Origin: UBA2882 sp964619485
GTDB lineage: Bacteria; Bacillota; Clostridia; Lachnospirales; Lachnospiraceae
DNA length: 64,000 nt
NCBI GenBank assembly: GCA_964619485.1
Contig: CAZUCI010000001.1
Span: 53,894 to 117,893, forward strand
Reading direction: 5' to 3'
In this document: one piece after another, positions 45,301-54,285 of the stretch
Layout: each line of letters opens with the position of its first letter
Position numbering within the stretch: the first letter of the stretch is position 1
Position numbers and translations under genes: made by a program
The notes under the pieces: model-generated
What the model was told of the DNA's origin: nothing
Seen by the model: the letters and a program-made list of their open reading frames with translations, nothing else
Databases searched by the model: none

Positions 45301-45759
45301 ATGAAAGTAGAGACAAGGTTATTTGGCAGTATAGATATTGCAGATGATAAACTGATTCATTTTGCAGGCGGGCTGGTTGGATTTCCCCAGCTGACAGATT
45401 TTGCACTGATTCATGATGAATCAGACAGCTGTGGCGAGGGAATTCAGTGGCTTCAGTCCATGCAGGAGGGCACATTTGCACTTCCTGTTGTCAACCCGCT
45501 GCAGATTGTTGAGACCTATGACCCGATAGTTGAAGATGAGCTGCTCTCTCCTCTTGGTGAAATCAAAATGGAGGATATGCTTGTTCTTGTCACGATTACG
45601 GTTCCGGAAGATATAACGAAGATGACCATTAATTTAAAAGGACCAATTGTAATCAATACGGACAATGGCATAGCGCGCCAGGTAATCGCAGAGAATGATG
45701 GATTAAGCAGCAAATTCCCGATTTATGACATTTTAAAAGCAAGAAAGGATGGTGAATAA
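45301..45759 (+). CDS. fliW: Flagellar assembly factor FliW
   Basis: A 152-aa cytoplasmic protein that binds flagellin or, when flagellin is exported, binds and inhibits CsrA, coupling flagellin synthesis to secretion. The family features FGSIDIADDKLIHFAGGLVGFP and the DEL and IVINTDNGIARQVI segments are present. It begins after AGGAGG and ends one base before csrA, so the two partners are made together. The flagellin gene regulated by this pair lies at 49162. Confidence 0.95.
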   Translation: MKVETRLFGSIDIADDKLIHFAGGLVGFPQLTDFALIHDESDSCGEGIQWLQSMQEGTFALPVVNPLQIVETYDPIVEDELLSPLGEIKMEDMLVLVTITVPEDITKMTINLKGPIVINTDNGIARQVIAENDGLSSKFPIYDILKARKDGE

Positions 45760-45760
45760 T

Positions 45761-45976
45761 ATGTTGGCATTATCCAGAAAAAAGGGCGAAGCCCTTGTAA
45801 TTAACAATGACATTGAAATCACCATTTTGGAAATTAAGGGTGAGCAGGTAAAGATTGGTATTACGGCACCAAAGGAAATTCCGGTATACCGAAAAGAGGT
45901 ATACGTACAGATTCAGGAATCAACGAAGGAGGCTGCTGCAGCCACAGGAATTGAAGCTTTAAAGGGATTATTATAG
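45761..45976 (+). CDS. csrA: Carbon storage regulator CsrA
   Basis: A 71-aa RNA-binding protein, normally a dimer, that binds GGA-containing hairpins and blocks translation. I chose the MLALSRKKGEALVI start because it is the family's invariant N-terminus; an in-frame ATG at 45749 would add 4 residues. The GIxAPKEIPVYRKEVY strand carries the RNA-binding Arg. Length is typical for flagellar CsrA of Firmicutes. A strong terminator follows. Confidence 0.96.
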   Translation: MLALSRKKGEALVINNDIEITILEIKGEQVKIGITAPKEIPVYRKEVYVQIQESTKEAAAATGIEALKGLL

Positions 45977-46025
45977 CTTTTTTCACAAAAACTGCAGAAG
46001 GACAAAGTCAAATTGCAATTTCAGG

Positions 46026-46065
46026 AAAAATGTTTATCGTAAAGTATAAACATTTTTCTTTTTTT
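46026..46065 (+). terminator. Terminator after csrA
   Basis: 12-bp perfect stem (46026-46037 with 46046-46057) and an 8-base loop, then a T-run to 46065. The right arm contains the TAAA element of the next promoter. Confidence 0.9.
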
Positions 46066-46074
46066 ATCCGATAA
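46047..46074 (+). promoter_or_regulatory. Sigma-28-type promoter of flaG-fliD-fliS, overlapping a terminator
   Basis: TAAA at 46047-46050, a 16-base spacer and TCCGATAA at 46067-46074 (one mismatch to GCCGATAA). The -35 is inside the terminator hairpin of csrA. Confidence 0.75.
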
Positions 46075-46140
46075 TAGCTATAGAACTGCACAAAAAGTTT
46101 GTGCGTGGGAAACAGTAATTTTCACATGGAGGTGGAGAGT

Positions 46141-46578
46141 ATGGCAATTGAACCATTGGGAAGTGTTATGAGTATTCAGACTCAGACAGTACAGAAGACA
46201 GAACAGAATTTATCTGCAGATGCAGGCACGGAAGCGGGCAGCCAGGTAAACAGTAAAATGACAGTGTATGCGACAACAGCTGCAGTTGCACAGACTGAGA
46301 GCCGACAGGATGGAAGTGCAAAGGATGAGAAGCAGGCACAATATCAGCCTTCAAAGCCAAGCACAGAACAAATCAGACAGGCTGTGGAAAAATTAAACAA
46401 GAGTATGAGTAATTCGGAAGCTGTGTTTGGAATTCATGATGCAACAAACCGTGTTACAATCAAAATTATAGACAGGGACACCAAAAAAGTAATCAAGGAG
46501 CTCCCACCGGAAAAGACTTTGGATATGATTGCCAAGGTTTGGGAGATGGCAGGTATCCTTGTGGATGAGAAACGTTAG
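46141..46578 (+). CDS. flaG: FlaG family flagellar protein
   Basis: A 145-aa protein of the FlaG family, often encoded before fliD and thought to affect filament length. The N-terminal 80 residues are polar and Gln-rich. The conserved C-terminal domain is RQAVEKLNKSMSNSE, then FGIHDATNRVTIKIIDRDTK and VIKELPPEKTLDMIAKVWEM. ATG 46141 follows GGAGGTGGAGAG, and the longer in-frame GTG lacks such a site. fliD follows after 11 bases. Confidence 0.92.
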   Translation: MAIEPLGSVMSIQTQTVQKTEQNLSADAGTEAGSQVNSKMTVYATTAAVAQTESRQDGSAKDEKQAQYQPSKPSTEQIRQAVEKLNKSMSNSEAVFGIHDATNRVTIKIIDRDTKKVIKELPPEKTLDMIAKVWEMAGILVDEKR

Positions 46579-46589
46579 GAGGATGCATT

Positions 46590-48098
46590 ATGGCAATTCG
46601 GTTAAGCGGATTAAACTCGGGGATGGATACCGAAAGCATTATTCAGGATCTGGTCAGCGCAAAGAGCATGAAGGTTACCAGCCTTAAAAAGGATAAAACA
46701 AAATTAAGCTGGAAAAATGATGTATGGAAGGAACTGAATACCAAGATATACAGTCTATATACCAATATGGTCAGCAAAATGCGCTTTAACAGTGCTTATA
46801 TTAAGAAAAAAACAACAGTCTCTGATGAGGGTCTGATTTCTGTTACCGCAGGAGAAAACGCGGTCAATGGAGTTCAGACTGCCCATGTGGAACAGCTGGC
46901 AAAGGCCGGCTATCTGACTGGTGGGAAGGTTACCACAGACGGTAGTGCAGCATCATCAACCAAGCTGACAGATCTGGGCTTAAGTGCAGGTGATGAATTC
47001 AGCATTACCTCCGGTGGAACAACAACTACTGTTTCTATCGGAGAAGAAACAAAAATCAGTGACGTGGTCAGCCAGCTTCAGGCTGCAGGAGTTAACGCAA
47101 GCTTTGATGAAAAGCAGCAGAGATTCTTTGTCAGTTCAAAAGCAACCGGAGAGGAAAATAATTTTACTTTTTCAGGCAGTGCGGATGTACTGGATAAGCT
47201 TGGACTGGAAACAGGAGAAAGGGCAGACGGAAGCGGCTCAACCAAGATAGAGGGCTCTGATGCTGTTCTGGTTCTAAACAATGCCAGATTTACATCTGAT
47301 ACCAATACGTTCCAGATTAACGGAACCACCTATACCGTATCAAATGTTTCAGAAAAGAACACGGATGGCTCTTTTAAAGAAACAAGTATAGCAACAACGG
47401 ACGATACAGACGGTATCTATGATACTATCAAAAATTTCTTTACCGAGTATAACAAACTGATGAACGAAATGGCCACCTTGTATAATGCTGATTCCGCGAA
47501 GGGCTACGAACCATTGACCTCCGAGGAGAAGGAAGCTTTGTCTGACTCAGAGGTTGCGGATTGGGAAAAGAAAATCAAGGATTCTATTCTCAGACGTGAT
47601 ACGACACTGGGAAATGCAATTACAACGATTAATTCAGTAATGTCTGCCGGTGTTACCATGGGGGATAAGCAGGTCTTTTTATCAGATTTTGGAATTAAGA
47701 CACTGGGCTATTTCAATGCAGATGAAAATGAGCGCTACGCTTTTCATATTGATGGAGATTCAGCTGATTCCAGTACATCAACCAGTACAGACGTACTTAA
47801 ATCAACAATTGCATCAGATCCGGAGAAGGTGCAGAATTTTTTCTCTGCACTGTCACAGAATCTCTATACATCAATGACCTCTCTTATGGGAAACAGTGAT
47901 TTCAGCAGTATGTATAAGGTGTATAATGACAAGCAGTATGAAAGTGACTTGGATAATTACGATACAAAAATAAGTGATGCAGAAGAAAAATTGACCGCAT
48001 ATGAGGATAAATGGTACAGCAAGTTTTCCAGCATGGAGACAGCACTGGCAAAGCTTTCCTCTAAACAAAGCGCAATCAGTGGACTATTCTCATCATAA
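46590..48098 (+). CDS. fliD: Flagellar cap protein FliD
   Basis: Forms the cap at the filament tip and helps flagellin to assemble. The 502-aa protein has the N-terminal signature AIRLSGLNSGMDTESIIQDL and ends in a helical region SDFSSMYKVYNDKQYESDLD, IYTS, and TAYEDKWYSKFSSMETALAKL. The central region is acidic and repetitive (many Ser/Thr/Asp), as in other FliD proteins. It starts after AGGAGG and is followed by fliS after 14 bases. Confidence 0.94.
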   Translation: MAIRLSGLNSGMDTESIIQDLVSAKSMKVTSLKKDKTKLSWKNDVWKELNTKIYSLYTNMVSKMRFNSAYIKKKTTVSDEGLISVTAGENAVNGVQTAHVEQLAKAGYLTGGKVTTDGSAASSTKLTDLGLSAGDEFSITSGGTTTTVSIGEETKISDVVSQLQAAGVNASFDEKQQRFFVSSKATGEENNFTFSGSADVLDKLGLETGERADGSGSTKIEGSDAVLVLNNARFTSDTNTFQINGTTYTVSNVSEKNTDGSFKETSIATTDDTDGIYDTIKNFFTEYNKLMNEMATLYNADSAKGYEPLTSEEKEALSDSEVADWEKKIKDSILRRDTTLGNAITTINSVMSAGVTMGDKQVFLSDFGIKTLGYFNADENERYAFHIDGDSADSSTSTSTDVLKSTIASDPEKVQNFFSALSQNLYTSMTSLMGNSDFSSMYKVYNDKQYESDLDNYDTKISDAEEKLTAYEDKWYSKFSSMETALAKLSSKQSAISGLFSS

Positions 48099-48112
48099 AA
48101 CGAGGTGACATA

Positions 48113-48493
48113 ATGGCAGTAGCAGGAAATCCATACGCAAAATATCAGAACAGCAAGATTTTAACCGCATCACCAGCGGAGCTGACCCTGATGCTTTATG
48201 AAGGCATGATTAAATTCATTAATATAGGGATGGCTGCAATTGATGAAAGAGATTACGGGAAAGCAAATACCAATATCATTAAAGCAGAACGTATCGTTGA
48301 TCATTTGGCGGCAACTCTGAATGATAAATATCCGGTATCGAAGGAATTCAACAATATTTATGATGCTATTATGGACGCACTCATACGGGGAAATGTCCAT
48401 AAGGATAAAGAGGAGCTGGAGAGAGCTTCTGAATATGCACATATGATTCGTGATACCTGGAAGGAAGTCATGAAAGCACCTGTGAAAGGATAG
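48113..48493 (+). CDS. fliS: Flagellin chaperone FliS
   Basis: A 126-aa helical chaperone that binds the C-terminus of flagellin in the cytoplasm before export. The family features GNPYAKYQNSKILTASPAEL, LTLMLYEGMIKFI and RIVDHLAATLNDKYPV are clear. It starts after CGAGGTGACATA. It sits between the cap gene and a second chaperone-like gene, upstream of the flagellin gene. Confidence 0.95.
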   Translation: MAVAGNPYAKYQNSKILTASPAELTLMLYEGMIKFINIGMAAIDERDYGKANTNIIKAERIVDHLAATLNDKYPVSKEFNNIYDAIMDALIRGNVHKDKEELERASEYAHMIRDTWKEVMKAPVKG

Positions 48494-48498
48494 ATGGA

Positions 48499-48972
48499 TT
48501 GAAAAACGAATTGCAGATTTTAATCGAAGCGTTGGAAAAAAAGGAAGAGCTTCTGAATTCAATATTAGATAAGAGCAGGCAGCAGCAGAAAATTGCAATG
48601 GAACAGAGCCTGGATGCGGAAGGCTTTGACGGGCTTGTGGATGAAAAGGAAGAGCTCCTAAAACAGATGGAGAGGCTGGATGAAGGCTTTGATGCAGTTT
48701 ATCAGAGTATTCGTGATGAGCTGGTGAGCAGTCAGAAGCAGTACTCCGGGGAAATTGCGGCATTGCAGGACAAAATTCGTGCAACCATGGATCTGGGGAC
48801 ACAGATATATACCACAGAAAACCGCACGAAAGATGCACTCAGTGTTTCTCTGGCCAGAAGCAGGAAAGAGCTGACGCAGAAGAAGCTGTCAATGAGAGCG
48901 GTGTCAAACTATTATAAAGCAAGCAATGGCACACAGTATGTGGATTCCTTTTTTATGGATCAAAAAAAATAA
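48499..48972 (+). CDS. FliT/FlgN-like helical flagellar chaperone
   Basis: A 157-aa coiled-coil protein (LIEALEKKEELLNSILDKS, then VDEKEELLKQMERLDEGFDA, and SRKELTQKKLS). It resembles FliT or FlgN-type secretion chaperones by length, helical makeup and position directly after fliS, but no signature proves the assignment. Translation is proposed to start at TTG 48499 after AAAGGAT; the nearby ATG is followed at once by a stop. It is the last gene before the flagellin promoter. Confidence 0.65.
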   Translation: MKNELQILIEALEKKEELLNSILDKSRQQQKIAMEQSLDAEGFDGLVDEKEELLKQMERLDEGFDAVYQSIRDELVSSQKQYSGEIAALQDKIRATMDLGTQIYTTENRTKDALSVSLARSRKELTQKKLSMRAVSNYYKASNGTQYVDSFFMDQKK

Positions 48973-49003
48973 AGGAATCAGAAAAAAAGTTATAAATCGG
49001 GGT

Positions 49004-49029
49004 TAAGTATTTTAAAATACCACCGATAT
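49004..49029 (+). promoter_or_regulatory. Sigma-28-like promoter of the flagellin gene
   Basis: TAAG at 49004-49007, 14-base spacer, ACCGATAT at 49022-49029. It is further from consensus than the flgM promoter but in the expected position, about 135 bases before the flagellin start. Confidence 0.6.
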
Positions 49030-49121
49030 ATAATACAAGTAAAACAAATTACTTTAACAGGCAGCGACAGAAGGAAAAGAGCATGTACACTTGAATCTGG
49101 ATGAAGCTGCAAGCACAACGA

Positions 49122-49153
49122 GTCGCATGGATGCGACCGTAAATTCAAGGAGG
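49122..49153 (+). promoter_or_regulatory. Probable CsrA-binding hairpin and Shine-Dalgarno site in the flagellin leader
   Basis: GTCGCAT at 49122-49128 and ATGCGAC at 49131-49137 form a perfect 7-bp inverted repeat presenting GGA in the loop (CATGGATG). The ribosome binding site AAGGAGG at 49147-49153 supplies the second GGA. This two-site layout is known for the hag leader of Bacillus subtilis. fliW and csrA are in this window. Confidence 0.6.
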
Positions 49154-49161
49154 AATGTATT

Positions 49162-49965
49162 ATGGTAGTACAACACAACATGAGAGCGTTAAACTCTAAC
49201 AGAATGCTTGGTTTAACATCAAGCGCACAGAGCAAATCAACAGAGAAGTTATCTTCTGGTTACAGAATTAACCGTGCAGCAGATGATGCAGCTGGTTTAT
49301 CAATTTCTGAGTCCATGAGAAAACAGATCAAAGGTCTTACACAGGCTTCCAGAAATGCTCAGGATGGTATTTCATTTGCTCAGACAGCTGAAGGTGCCTT
49401 AAGTGAAGTTCAGGACATGTTACAGAGAATGAATGAGTTAGCAGTACAGGCTGCCAACGGAACAAACAGCACAACACAGTGCGGATACTTAAATGATGAG
49501 GTTACACAGCTGAAATCAGAAATCGACAGAATCGGTTCTGATACCAAATTCAACGGTGAAGCTGCATTTGGTGCTGAGAAAAAACTTCATGTAGGAGCAG
49601 ATACTGGTTCCGTTCAGATTTCTATCAAGACAGAAGCTGTAACAGCAGATGCTGTAGCTAATGATGTAGATTTATCTTCCAATGACAGCGCAAAAACTTC
49701 TATCGACAAGATTAAAACAGGATTAGAGAAGGTTTCCAGCTGGAGATCAGAGCTTGGTGCTAAACAGAATCGTTTGGAGCATACCATCAGCAACTTAGAC
49801 AACGTAGTAGAGAATACCACAGCTGCTGAATCACGTGTACGTGATACAGATATGGCTACTGAGATGGTTAAGTTCAGCAACTCTAATATCCTTGCTCAGG
49901 CAGGTCAGGCAATGCTGGCTCAGGCAAATCAGGCAAACCAGGGTGTATTATCCTTACTGCAGTAA
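49162..49965 (+). CDS. Flagellin
   Basis: The filament subunit (267 aa), exported without a signal peptide. N-terminal helices (VVQHNMRALNSNRMLGLT, LSSGYRINRAADDAAGLSIS) and C-terminal helices (RVRDTDMATEMVKFSNSNI, QANQANQGVLSLLQ) are canonical. Only about 50 residues separate the D1 parts, so there are no D2/D3 outer domains. The LQRMNELAVQAANGT stretch matches the TLR5-contact motif region. Codon use is strongly biased to GCT, CAG and GTT, as in a highly expressed gene. It is followed by a terminator and a glycosyltransferase gene. Confidence 0.97.
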   Translation: MVVQHNMRALNSNRMLGLTSSAQSKSTEKLSSGYRINRAADDAAGLSISESMRKQIKGLTQASRNAQDGISFAQTAEGALSEVQDMLQRMNELAVQAANGTNSTTQCGYLNDEVTQLKSEIDRIGSDTKFNGEAAFGAEKKLHVGADTGSVQISIKTEAVTADAVANDVDLSSNDSAKTSIDKIKTGLEKVSSWRSELGAKQNRLEHTISNLDNVVENTTAAESRVRDTDMATEMVKFSNSNILAQAGQAMLAQANQANQGVLSLLQ

Positions 49966-49992
49966 GAGTTATAACAGCTCAAACTACCATGG

Positions 49993-50020
49993 GGGTTGGA
50001 TTTATTCCAACCCTCATTTT
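49993..50020 (+). terminator. Terminator after the flagellin gene
   Basis: GGGTTGGA at 49993-50000 pairs with TCCAACCC at 50006-50013 around a 5-base loop. Only a short T-run follows. Confidence 0.75.
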
Positions 50021-50088
50021 ACGTTATAATGTATCGCCTGTGAGCATGCGGACATTATTATTTTTCCACACAATCCGGGAGGAAACAG

Positions 50089-51258
50089 ATGAGAAAAATT
50101 TTATATTTACAATGGGACTGCTTTTGCGAAGAATATATCTGTGCCAGCTTTCAAAGGGCTGGAATTAAAGTGGAAAAATACGCTATTCCATACGGAAAAG
50201 TCAGTATGAGAGAAGATGAAATCTTTGAGCAGGAGCTAAGTGGGAAAATAGGAGAGGATGACTATGAATTCATATTTTCCTTTAATTTTTTTCCGGCTGT
50301 TGCGAGAGTGTGCCACAATCTAAATCAAAGGTATATTTCCTGGACGTATGACAGTCCCTTTATGTTCCTTTATGCGAAGGAGGTGCAGTATGAAACCAAT
50401 ACCGTTTACATTTTTGATAAAGCTGTAGTTGAGAGCTTAAGACAAAAAGGGGTTCATACAGTTTATTATCTTCCAATGGCTGCTCCGGTGCATTTTTATG
50501 ATTCCTTTTTCAGCAGTGCAGGTGTCAGAAAGCAATATGGAAGTGATATTTCTTTTGTTGGTTCAACGTATACAGAACAGAGACAGAATTTTATGGGGCT
50601 TCTGGATGGGCTGGATGAACCTGTTCACAGCTATTTGGAAATGCTGATGCAGATGCAGCTTAGCTCCTATGCGGTCCCTGTATTGGAACAGTTTTTGAAC
50701 GATCAGGCTGTTACGGCCCTACAGCAGGTCTGCCCCATCGCTTTGGAAGAAGGGGAGCTGCAGTCTTTGTCGTGGATGTATGCCAACTATTTCCTGGCAA
50801 GAGAGGTGACGGCAAGAGAGAGAACACAGATTATCGAGCGATTAAGCGATGTGGGAGCGTTCAAATTATATACACCTGAAGCAACTCCGAATCTTATAAA
50901 AACCGTTAATATGGGACCTGTTGATTATTGTAATCAGATGCCATATGTATTTAAAAACAGCAAAATTAATCTGAATATCTCCCTTAAGAGCATTTATTCA
51001 GGAATACCGCTTCGGGCCTTTGATATTATGGGATGCGGTGGGTTCCTGCTCTCAGATTTCCAGCCGGATTTTGGAGAGCTATTTGTTCAGGAGGAGGATT
51101 ATTGCTTCTATACAACAATAGAAGACTGCATTGCCAGGACACAATACTATCTGGAACATGAAGATGAGCGTATTAGAACAGCCAGAAATGGTTATGAGAA
51201 GGTAAAGGAATTTCATACCTATGACAATAGAGTAAAAAAGATGCTTGAGAGCCTGTAG
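50089..51258 (+). CDS. CgeB/DUF3880-like glycosyltransferase, probably for flagellin
   Basis: A 389-aa protein with a two-part layout. The N-terminal half has ILYLQWDCFCEEYICASF and FSFNFFPAVARVC, like DUF3880. The C-terminal half has the Glyco_trans_1_2 features NISLKSIYSGIPLRAFDIM, GCGGFLLSDFQPDF and EDCIARTQYYLEHEDER. CgeB-type enzymes are GT-B-fold glycosyltransferases. The position directly after the flagellin gene suggests flagellin is the target, a common arrangement in Clostridia. The donor sugar is unknown. It begins after GGGAGGAAACAG. Confidence 0.82.
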   Translation: MRKILYLQWDCFCEEYICASFQRAGIKVEKYAIPYGKVSMREDEIFEQELSGKIGEDDYEFIFSFNFFPAVARVCHNLNQRYISWTYDSPFMFLYAKEVQYETNTVYIFDKAVVESLRQKGVHTVYYLPMAAPVHFYDSFFSSAGVRKQYGSDISFVGSTYTEQRQNFMGLLDGLDEPVHSYLEMLMQMQLSSYAVPVLEQFLNDQAVTALQQVCPIALEEGELQSLSWMYANYFLAREVTARERTQIIERLSDVGAFKLYTPEATPNLIKTVNMGPVDYCNQMPYVFKNSKINLNISLKSIYSGIPLRAFDIMGCGGFLLSDFQPDFGELFVQEEDYCFYTTIEDCIARTQYYLEHEDERIRTARNGYEKVKEFHTYDNRVKKMLESL

Positions 51259-51261
51259 ACT

Positions 51262-52058
51262 TTAAGGCTGCTTTAAAGCTTCCTGTGCTTTGGGATAATC
51301 ACCACTTTTTTCATACATCATTTTTGCTATTTTATCATCTCCCAAAGCATGATAGAGATTACCCATATAAAAAAATGGCAGATAAGAGTTGGCTCCCTTT
51401 GAATGGCAGAGCGGGATGGTGGTTGCCTTGATGTATTCACCGAGTGCTTTGATGGGCTGTCCGGTATTGGTGTATACATGACCCATTAAGAGGACAAAGT
51501 CAGCATAATTACAAAAATTTTCATAATATTGTTCCATGATCAGCGCTTCTTCGGAGCGATTCAGTTCATTCAGGCAATTAATCCATCCGCAGACAAGAAT
51601 CTGAACGTATTCCGCAGATAAATCCAATGGAAGATCCAGCGCTTTGTCATAATATCCAAGTGCGGTATCGTATTCTTTGATGGCATAGTATGCCTGTCCA
51701 AGCTGAAAATAAAGATATGGATTTTTCGGCTCTGACAGAAGACGTGCCTTAAGCAAAGTAATATTTCACATGGATTTTCCAGCTGTTCTTCAGGAGAACC
51801 TAATTCGTCGCAATCAACAATCAAAACCCAGTCATTTTGCGCGACAGATATGGAATAGTTTCTCGCAGCAGAAAAGTCCTGAACCCAGGTGAAATCAAAC
51901 ACCTTTGCACCTAATCTGGCAGCAATTGTTTTTGTCTGGTCTGTGGAGCCTGTATCAACTAAAACAATTTCTTCCTCCAGCGCAAGAAGGGGACGCAGAC
52001 AATTCTCTAAATTTTTTTCTTCATTTTTTGCAATTAAGCAGATGGAAAAAGAATTCAT
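51262..52058 (-). pseudogene. Broken GT2-TPR glycosyltransferase gene
   Basis: The first part (52058 to about 51775) encodes a GT2 start: SICLIAKNEEKNLENCL, VDTGSTDQTK, DFSAARNYS and VDCDE. The second part (about 51774 to 51262) encodes the TPR tail (FQLGQAYYAIKEYDTALGYY, YTNTGQPIKALGEY) in another frame. Compared with the intact paralogue just upstream (359 aa), about 280 bases covering the centre are missing, which is not a multiple of three. The TPR frame also has a TGA at 51768-51766, where the paralogue has the Arg codon CGA in KSLRNIALL. So there are at least two lesions, which argues against a single sequencing error. The N-terminal half alone might still be translated. Confidence 0.8.
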
Positions 52059-52094
52059 AATGGAAACTCCGTTATATGAAATAGACAGAAAACT

Positions 52095-53174
52095 CTAATT
52101 TTTTATAGCCATTAGGCGGGCTTTGGCCTGGGGAAATTCACCGCATTTTTCATACGCTTCTATTGCCTGGGAGTTGTATCCGGCACATTCGTAAATAACT
52201 CCAATATTATACCAGGCACGAAATGAGTTGGCACCGACTACTTCGCAGTCAGCAAAGGTTGTAGCCTTTTGAAACTGGCCGATGGCATCATCGAGAAGAC
52301 CGTTGTTCATATAAATCATACCCATCAGGAACACAAAGTCAGCACGATTTGAAAAGGTATCGTAAAGGCCCTCCAATTCCAGGGCTTTTTTATATTGCTT
52401 TAATTCAATCATGGTGTACCCATAGGAAACCACCATGGTGTTTACGTAATCTAAACGGGGATCCACATCTTCACTTAATCCAAGATCGTAATATTTCTGC
52501 GCTTTCTCATAGTCCTCCAGCATATAGTAGCTTTGACCAAGCTGGAAGAGTGTGTAGGGATTATGATTGTCTGCTTCCAGCTCTTTTTCCAGAAGTGCAA
52601 TATTTCGCAGGGATTTCTTTTGAAGTAATTCTTTGGAAGCTGCATAAGCAAAGTGGTCAACATCCAAAGACACCATAAAATAACTTCTATTTTTGAAGGG
52701 AGGAAGCGGACAAACCTGTTCGTGTATGCTTCGCTCAAAGTGAAACAGGGTGCGGTTATAAAGACGGTAAGCCTTATCGCGGGACTGGTATTGGCCGGCA
52801 CCGGAGCCGCAGGTGTTACACTGGTAGATGCCGCCGATTCCCTGGGGATTATTGCAAATCATTTTCTGAAGGTTCTTTTCATCCCACTTTGAGACAAACT
52901 CATCACTGTCTATACACAAAATCCAGTCATTAGTTGCCTTTGATGCAGCAAAATTTCTTGCTGCGGAAAAATTATCAATCCAGGGAAAGGTATAAATTTT
53001 ATCGGTATATTTTTTACACATCTCAATGGTACCGTCCGTTGAACCGGTATCGACGATTATAATTTCGTGCCCACCCTTTTTTGCGTGGGGGGAAAGCTTT
53101 TGAAGGCATTTCTCTAATATAGGACATTCGTTTTTGGTAATGATACAAACAGAGATTGGTTGATGTTTTGTCAT
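52095..53174 (-). CDS. GT2 glycosyltransferase with TPR tail
   Basis: A 359-aa protein. The first 110 residues are a short GT2 domain (SVCIITKNECPILEKCL, IIVDTGSTDGTI, FSAARNF and CIDSDEF). The rest are tetratricopeptide-like repeats (FQLGQSYYMLEDYEKAQKYY, VFLMGMIYMNNGLLDDAIGQF, YNIGVIYECAGYNSQAIEAY). This GT2-TPR type is widespread in Clostridia and often lies near flagellar genes, so it may modify flagellin, but that is inference. The ATG follows AAGGAG on the minus strand. A broken paralogue lies 36 bases downstream. Confidence 0.88.
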   Translation of the reverse strand: MTKHQPISVCIITKNECPILEKCLQKLSPHAKKGGHEIIIVDTGSTDGTIEMCKKYTDKIYTFPWIDNFSAARNFAASKATNDWILCIDSDEFVSKWDEKNLQKMICNNPQGIGGIYQCNTCGSGAGQYQSRDKAYRLYNRTLFHFERSIHEQVCPLPPFKNRSYFMVSLDVDHFAYAASKELLQKKSLRNIALLEKELEADNHNPYTLFQLGQSYYMLEDYEKAQKYYDLGLSEDVDPRLDYVNTMVVSYGYTMIELKQYKKALELEGLYDTFSNRADFVFLMGMIYMNNGLLDDAIGQFQKATTFADCEVVGANSFRAWYNIGVIYECAGYNSQAIEAYEKCGEFPQAKARLMAIKN

Positions 53175-53292
53175 TGTACGAGAACTCCTTTTTTTAATGC
53201 ATTTCCACGGGATTATTTTTTGTGCTATACTAAATTATAATTGTTTTACAAAAATATGTCGATAGCCAGTCAGATAATATGGAGGCAATTGT

Positions 53293-54285
53293 ATGGAAAA
53301 AATCTTAATCACCGGAGCAACAGGCTATCTGGGCTCTCTATATACAAAATACTGTCTGAACAGAGGACTGGAGGTTTATGCACTTTTTCGCAATGAGGAA
53401 AAGAAAAATCGGATTTTTGGTGTGGATACACAGAATCTTCACTTTATTAAGGGGGATATAACAGATACCTTTTCAATGAATAAGCTAAAGAATGAACTTC
53501 GAGATGATATAGGTGAACTAGATTATCTGGTACATTTTGCAGCAAATACAGTATCGGCAGTTATGATGTCAAATCCAGTGGAAACTGCAGATGGCATTGT
53601 GCTGGGGACCAGAAATATGCTTGATTTGGCAAGAGAATTGAGCGTGAGGAGTATGGTTTATATCAGTTCAATGGAAGTGTATGGGGGGATTCAGCCAAAG
53701 GATGCGTCTGAAAGGACGATCGAAGCACAACTTGGTGCAGTTGATCTCTCCAATCCCAGAAGCTGCTATCCTCTGGGAAAGCGAATGGCAGAGCATTATT
53801 GCCAATGTTTTTACAGAGAGTATGGTGTTCACGTCAAAATCGCTCGGCCGGCACAATGCTTTGGTAGAGACGTGTTAGCTGATGATAACCGTGTATTTGC
53901 ACAATTTGCGAGGGCTGTCATGAGTGGCACAGATATTGTTCTTCATACAGAAGGAAAGTCGGTTGGAAATTATGTGGATGCAGATGACTGTATGGAAGCA
54001 ATAGAAATTATTTTGCTACACGGCGTTGATGGTGAAGCATACAATATTGTCAATGAACAAAATACTATGTCCATTTTTCAGATGGCAGAACTGGTTTCAT
54101 CTTCGTTCTCCGGTGGAAAAAGTAAAGTAGTTTTTGATATTCCGGAGAATAATTTATATGGATATCCAAAAGAAACGGAAATTCGACTTTCAGGAAAGAA
54201 GCTGGAAACTCTCGGCTGGCATCCAACATGTACTCTTTTGCAAATGTATGAGAAGCTGCTGCGCGATTATAATACCATTGAATAA
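53293..54285 (+). CDS. NAD-dependent epimerase/dehydratase (extended SDR)
   Basis: A 330-aa sugar-nucleotide-modifying enzyme with GATGYLGS at residues 7-14 for NAD binding, LVHFAANT, ISSMEVYG, and YPLGKRMAEHY holding the catalytic Tyr and Lys. The substrate is probably an activated sugar; epimerase, dehydratase or reductase cannot be told apart. It has GGAGG nine bases upstream and is divergent from the GT2-TPR gene. The neighbouring glf and CMP-sugar genes suggest a shared pathway. Confidence 0.88.
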   Translation: MEKILITGATGYLGSLYTKYCLNRGLEVYALFRNEEKKNRIFGVDTQNLHFIKGDITDTFSMNKLKNELRDDIGELDYLVHFAANTVSAVMMSNPVETADGIVLGTRNMLDLARELSVRSMVYISSMEVYGGIQPKDASERTIEAQLGAVDLSNPRSCYPLGKRMAEHYCQCFYREYGVHVKIARPAQCFGRDVLADDNRVFAQFARAVMSGTDIVLHTEGKSVGNYVDADDCMEAIEIILLHGVDGEAYNIVNEQNTMSIFQMAELVSSSFSGGKSKVVFDIPENNLYGYPKETEIRLSGKKLETLGWHPTCTLLQMYEKLLRDYNTIE

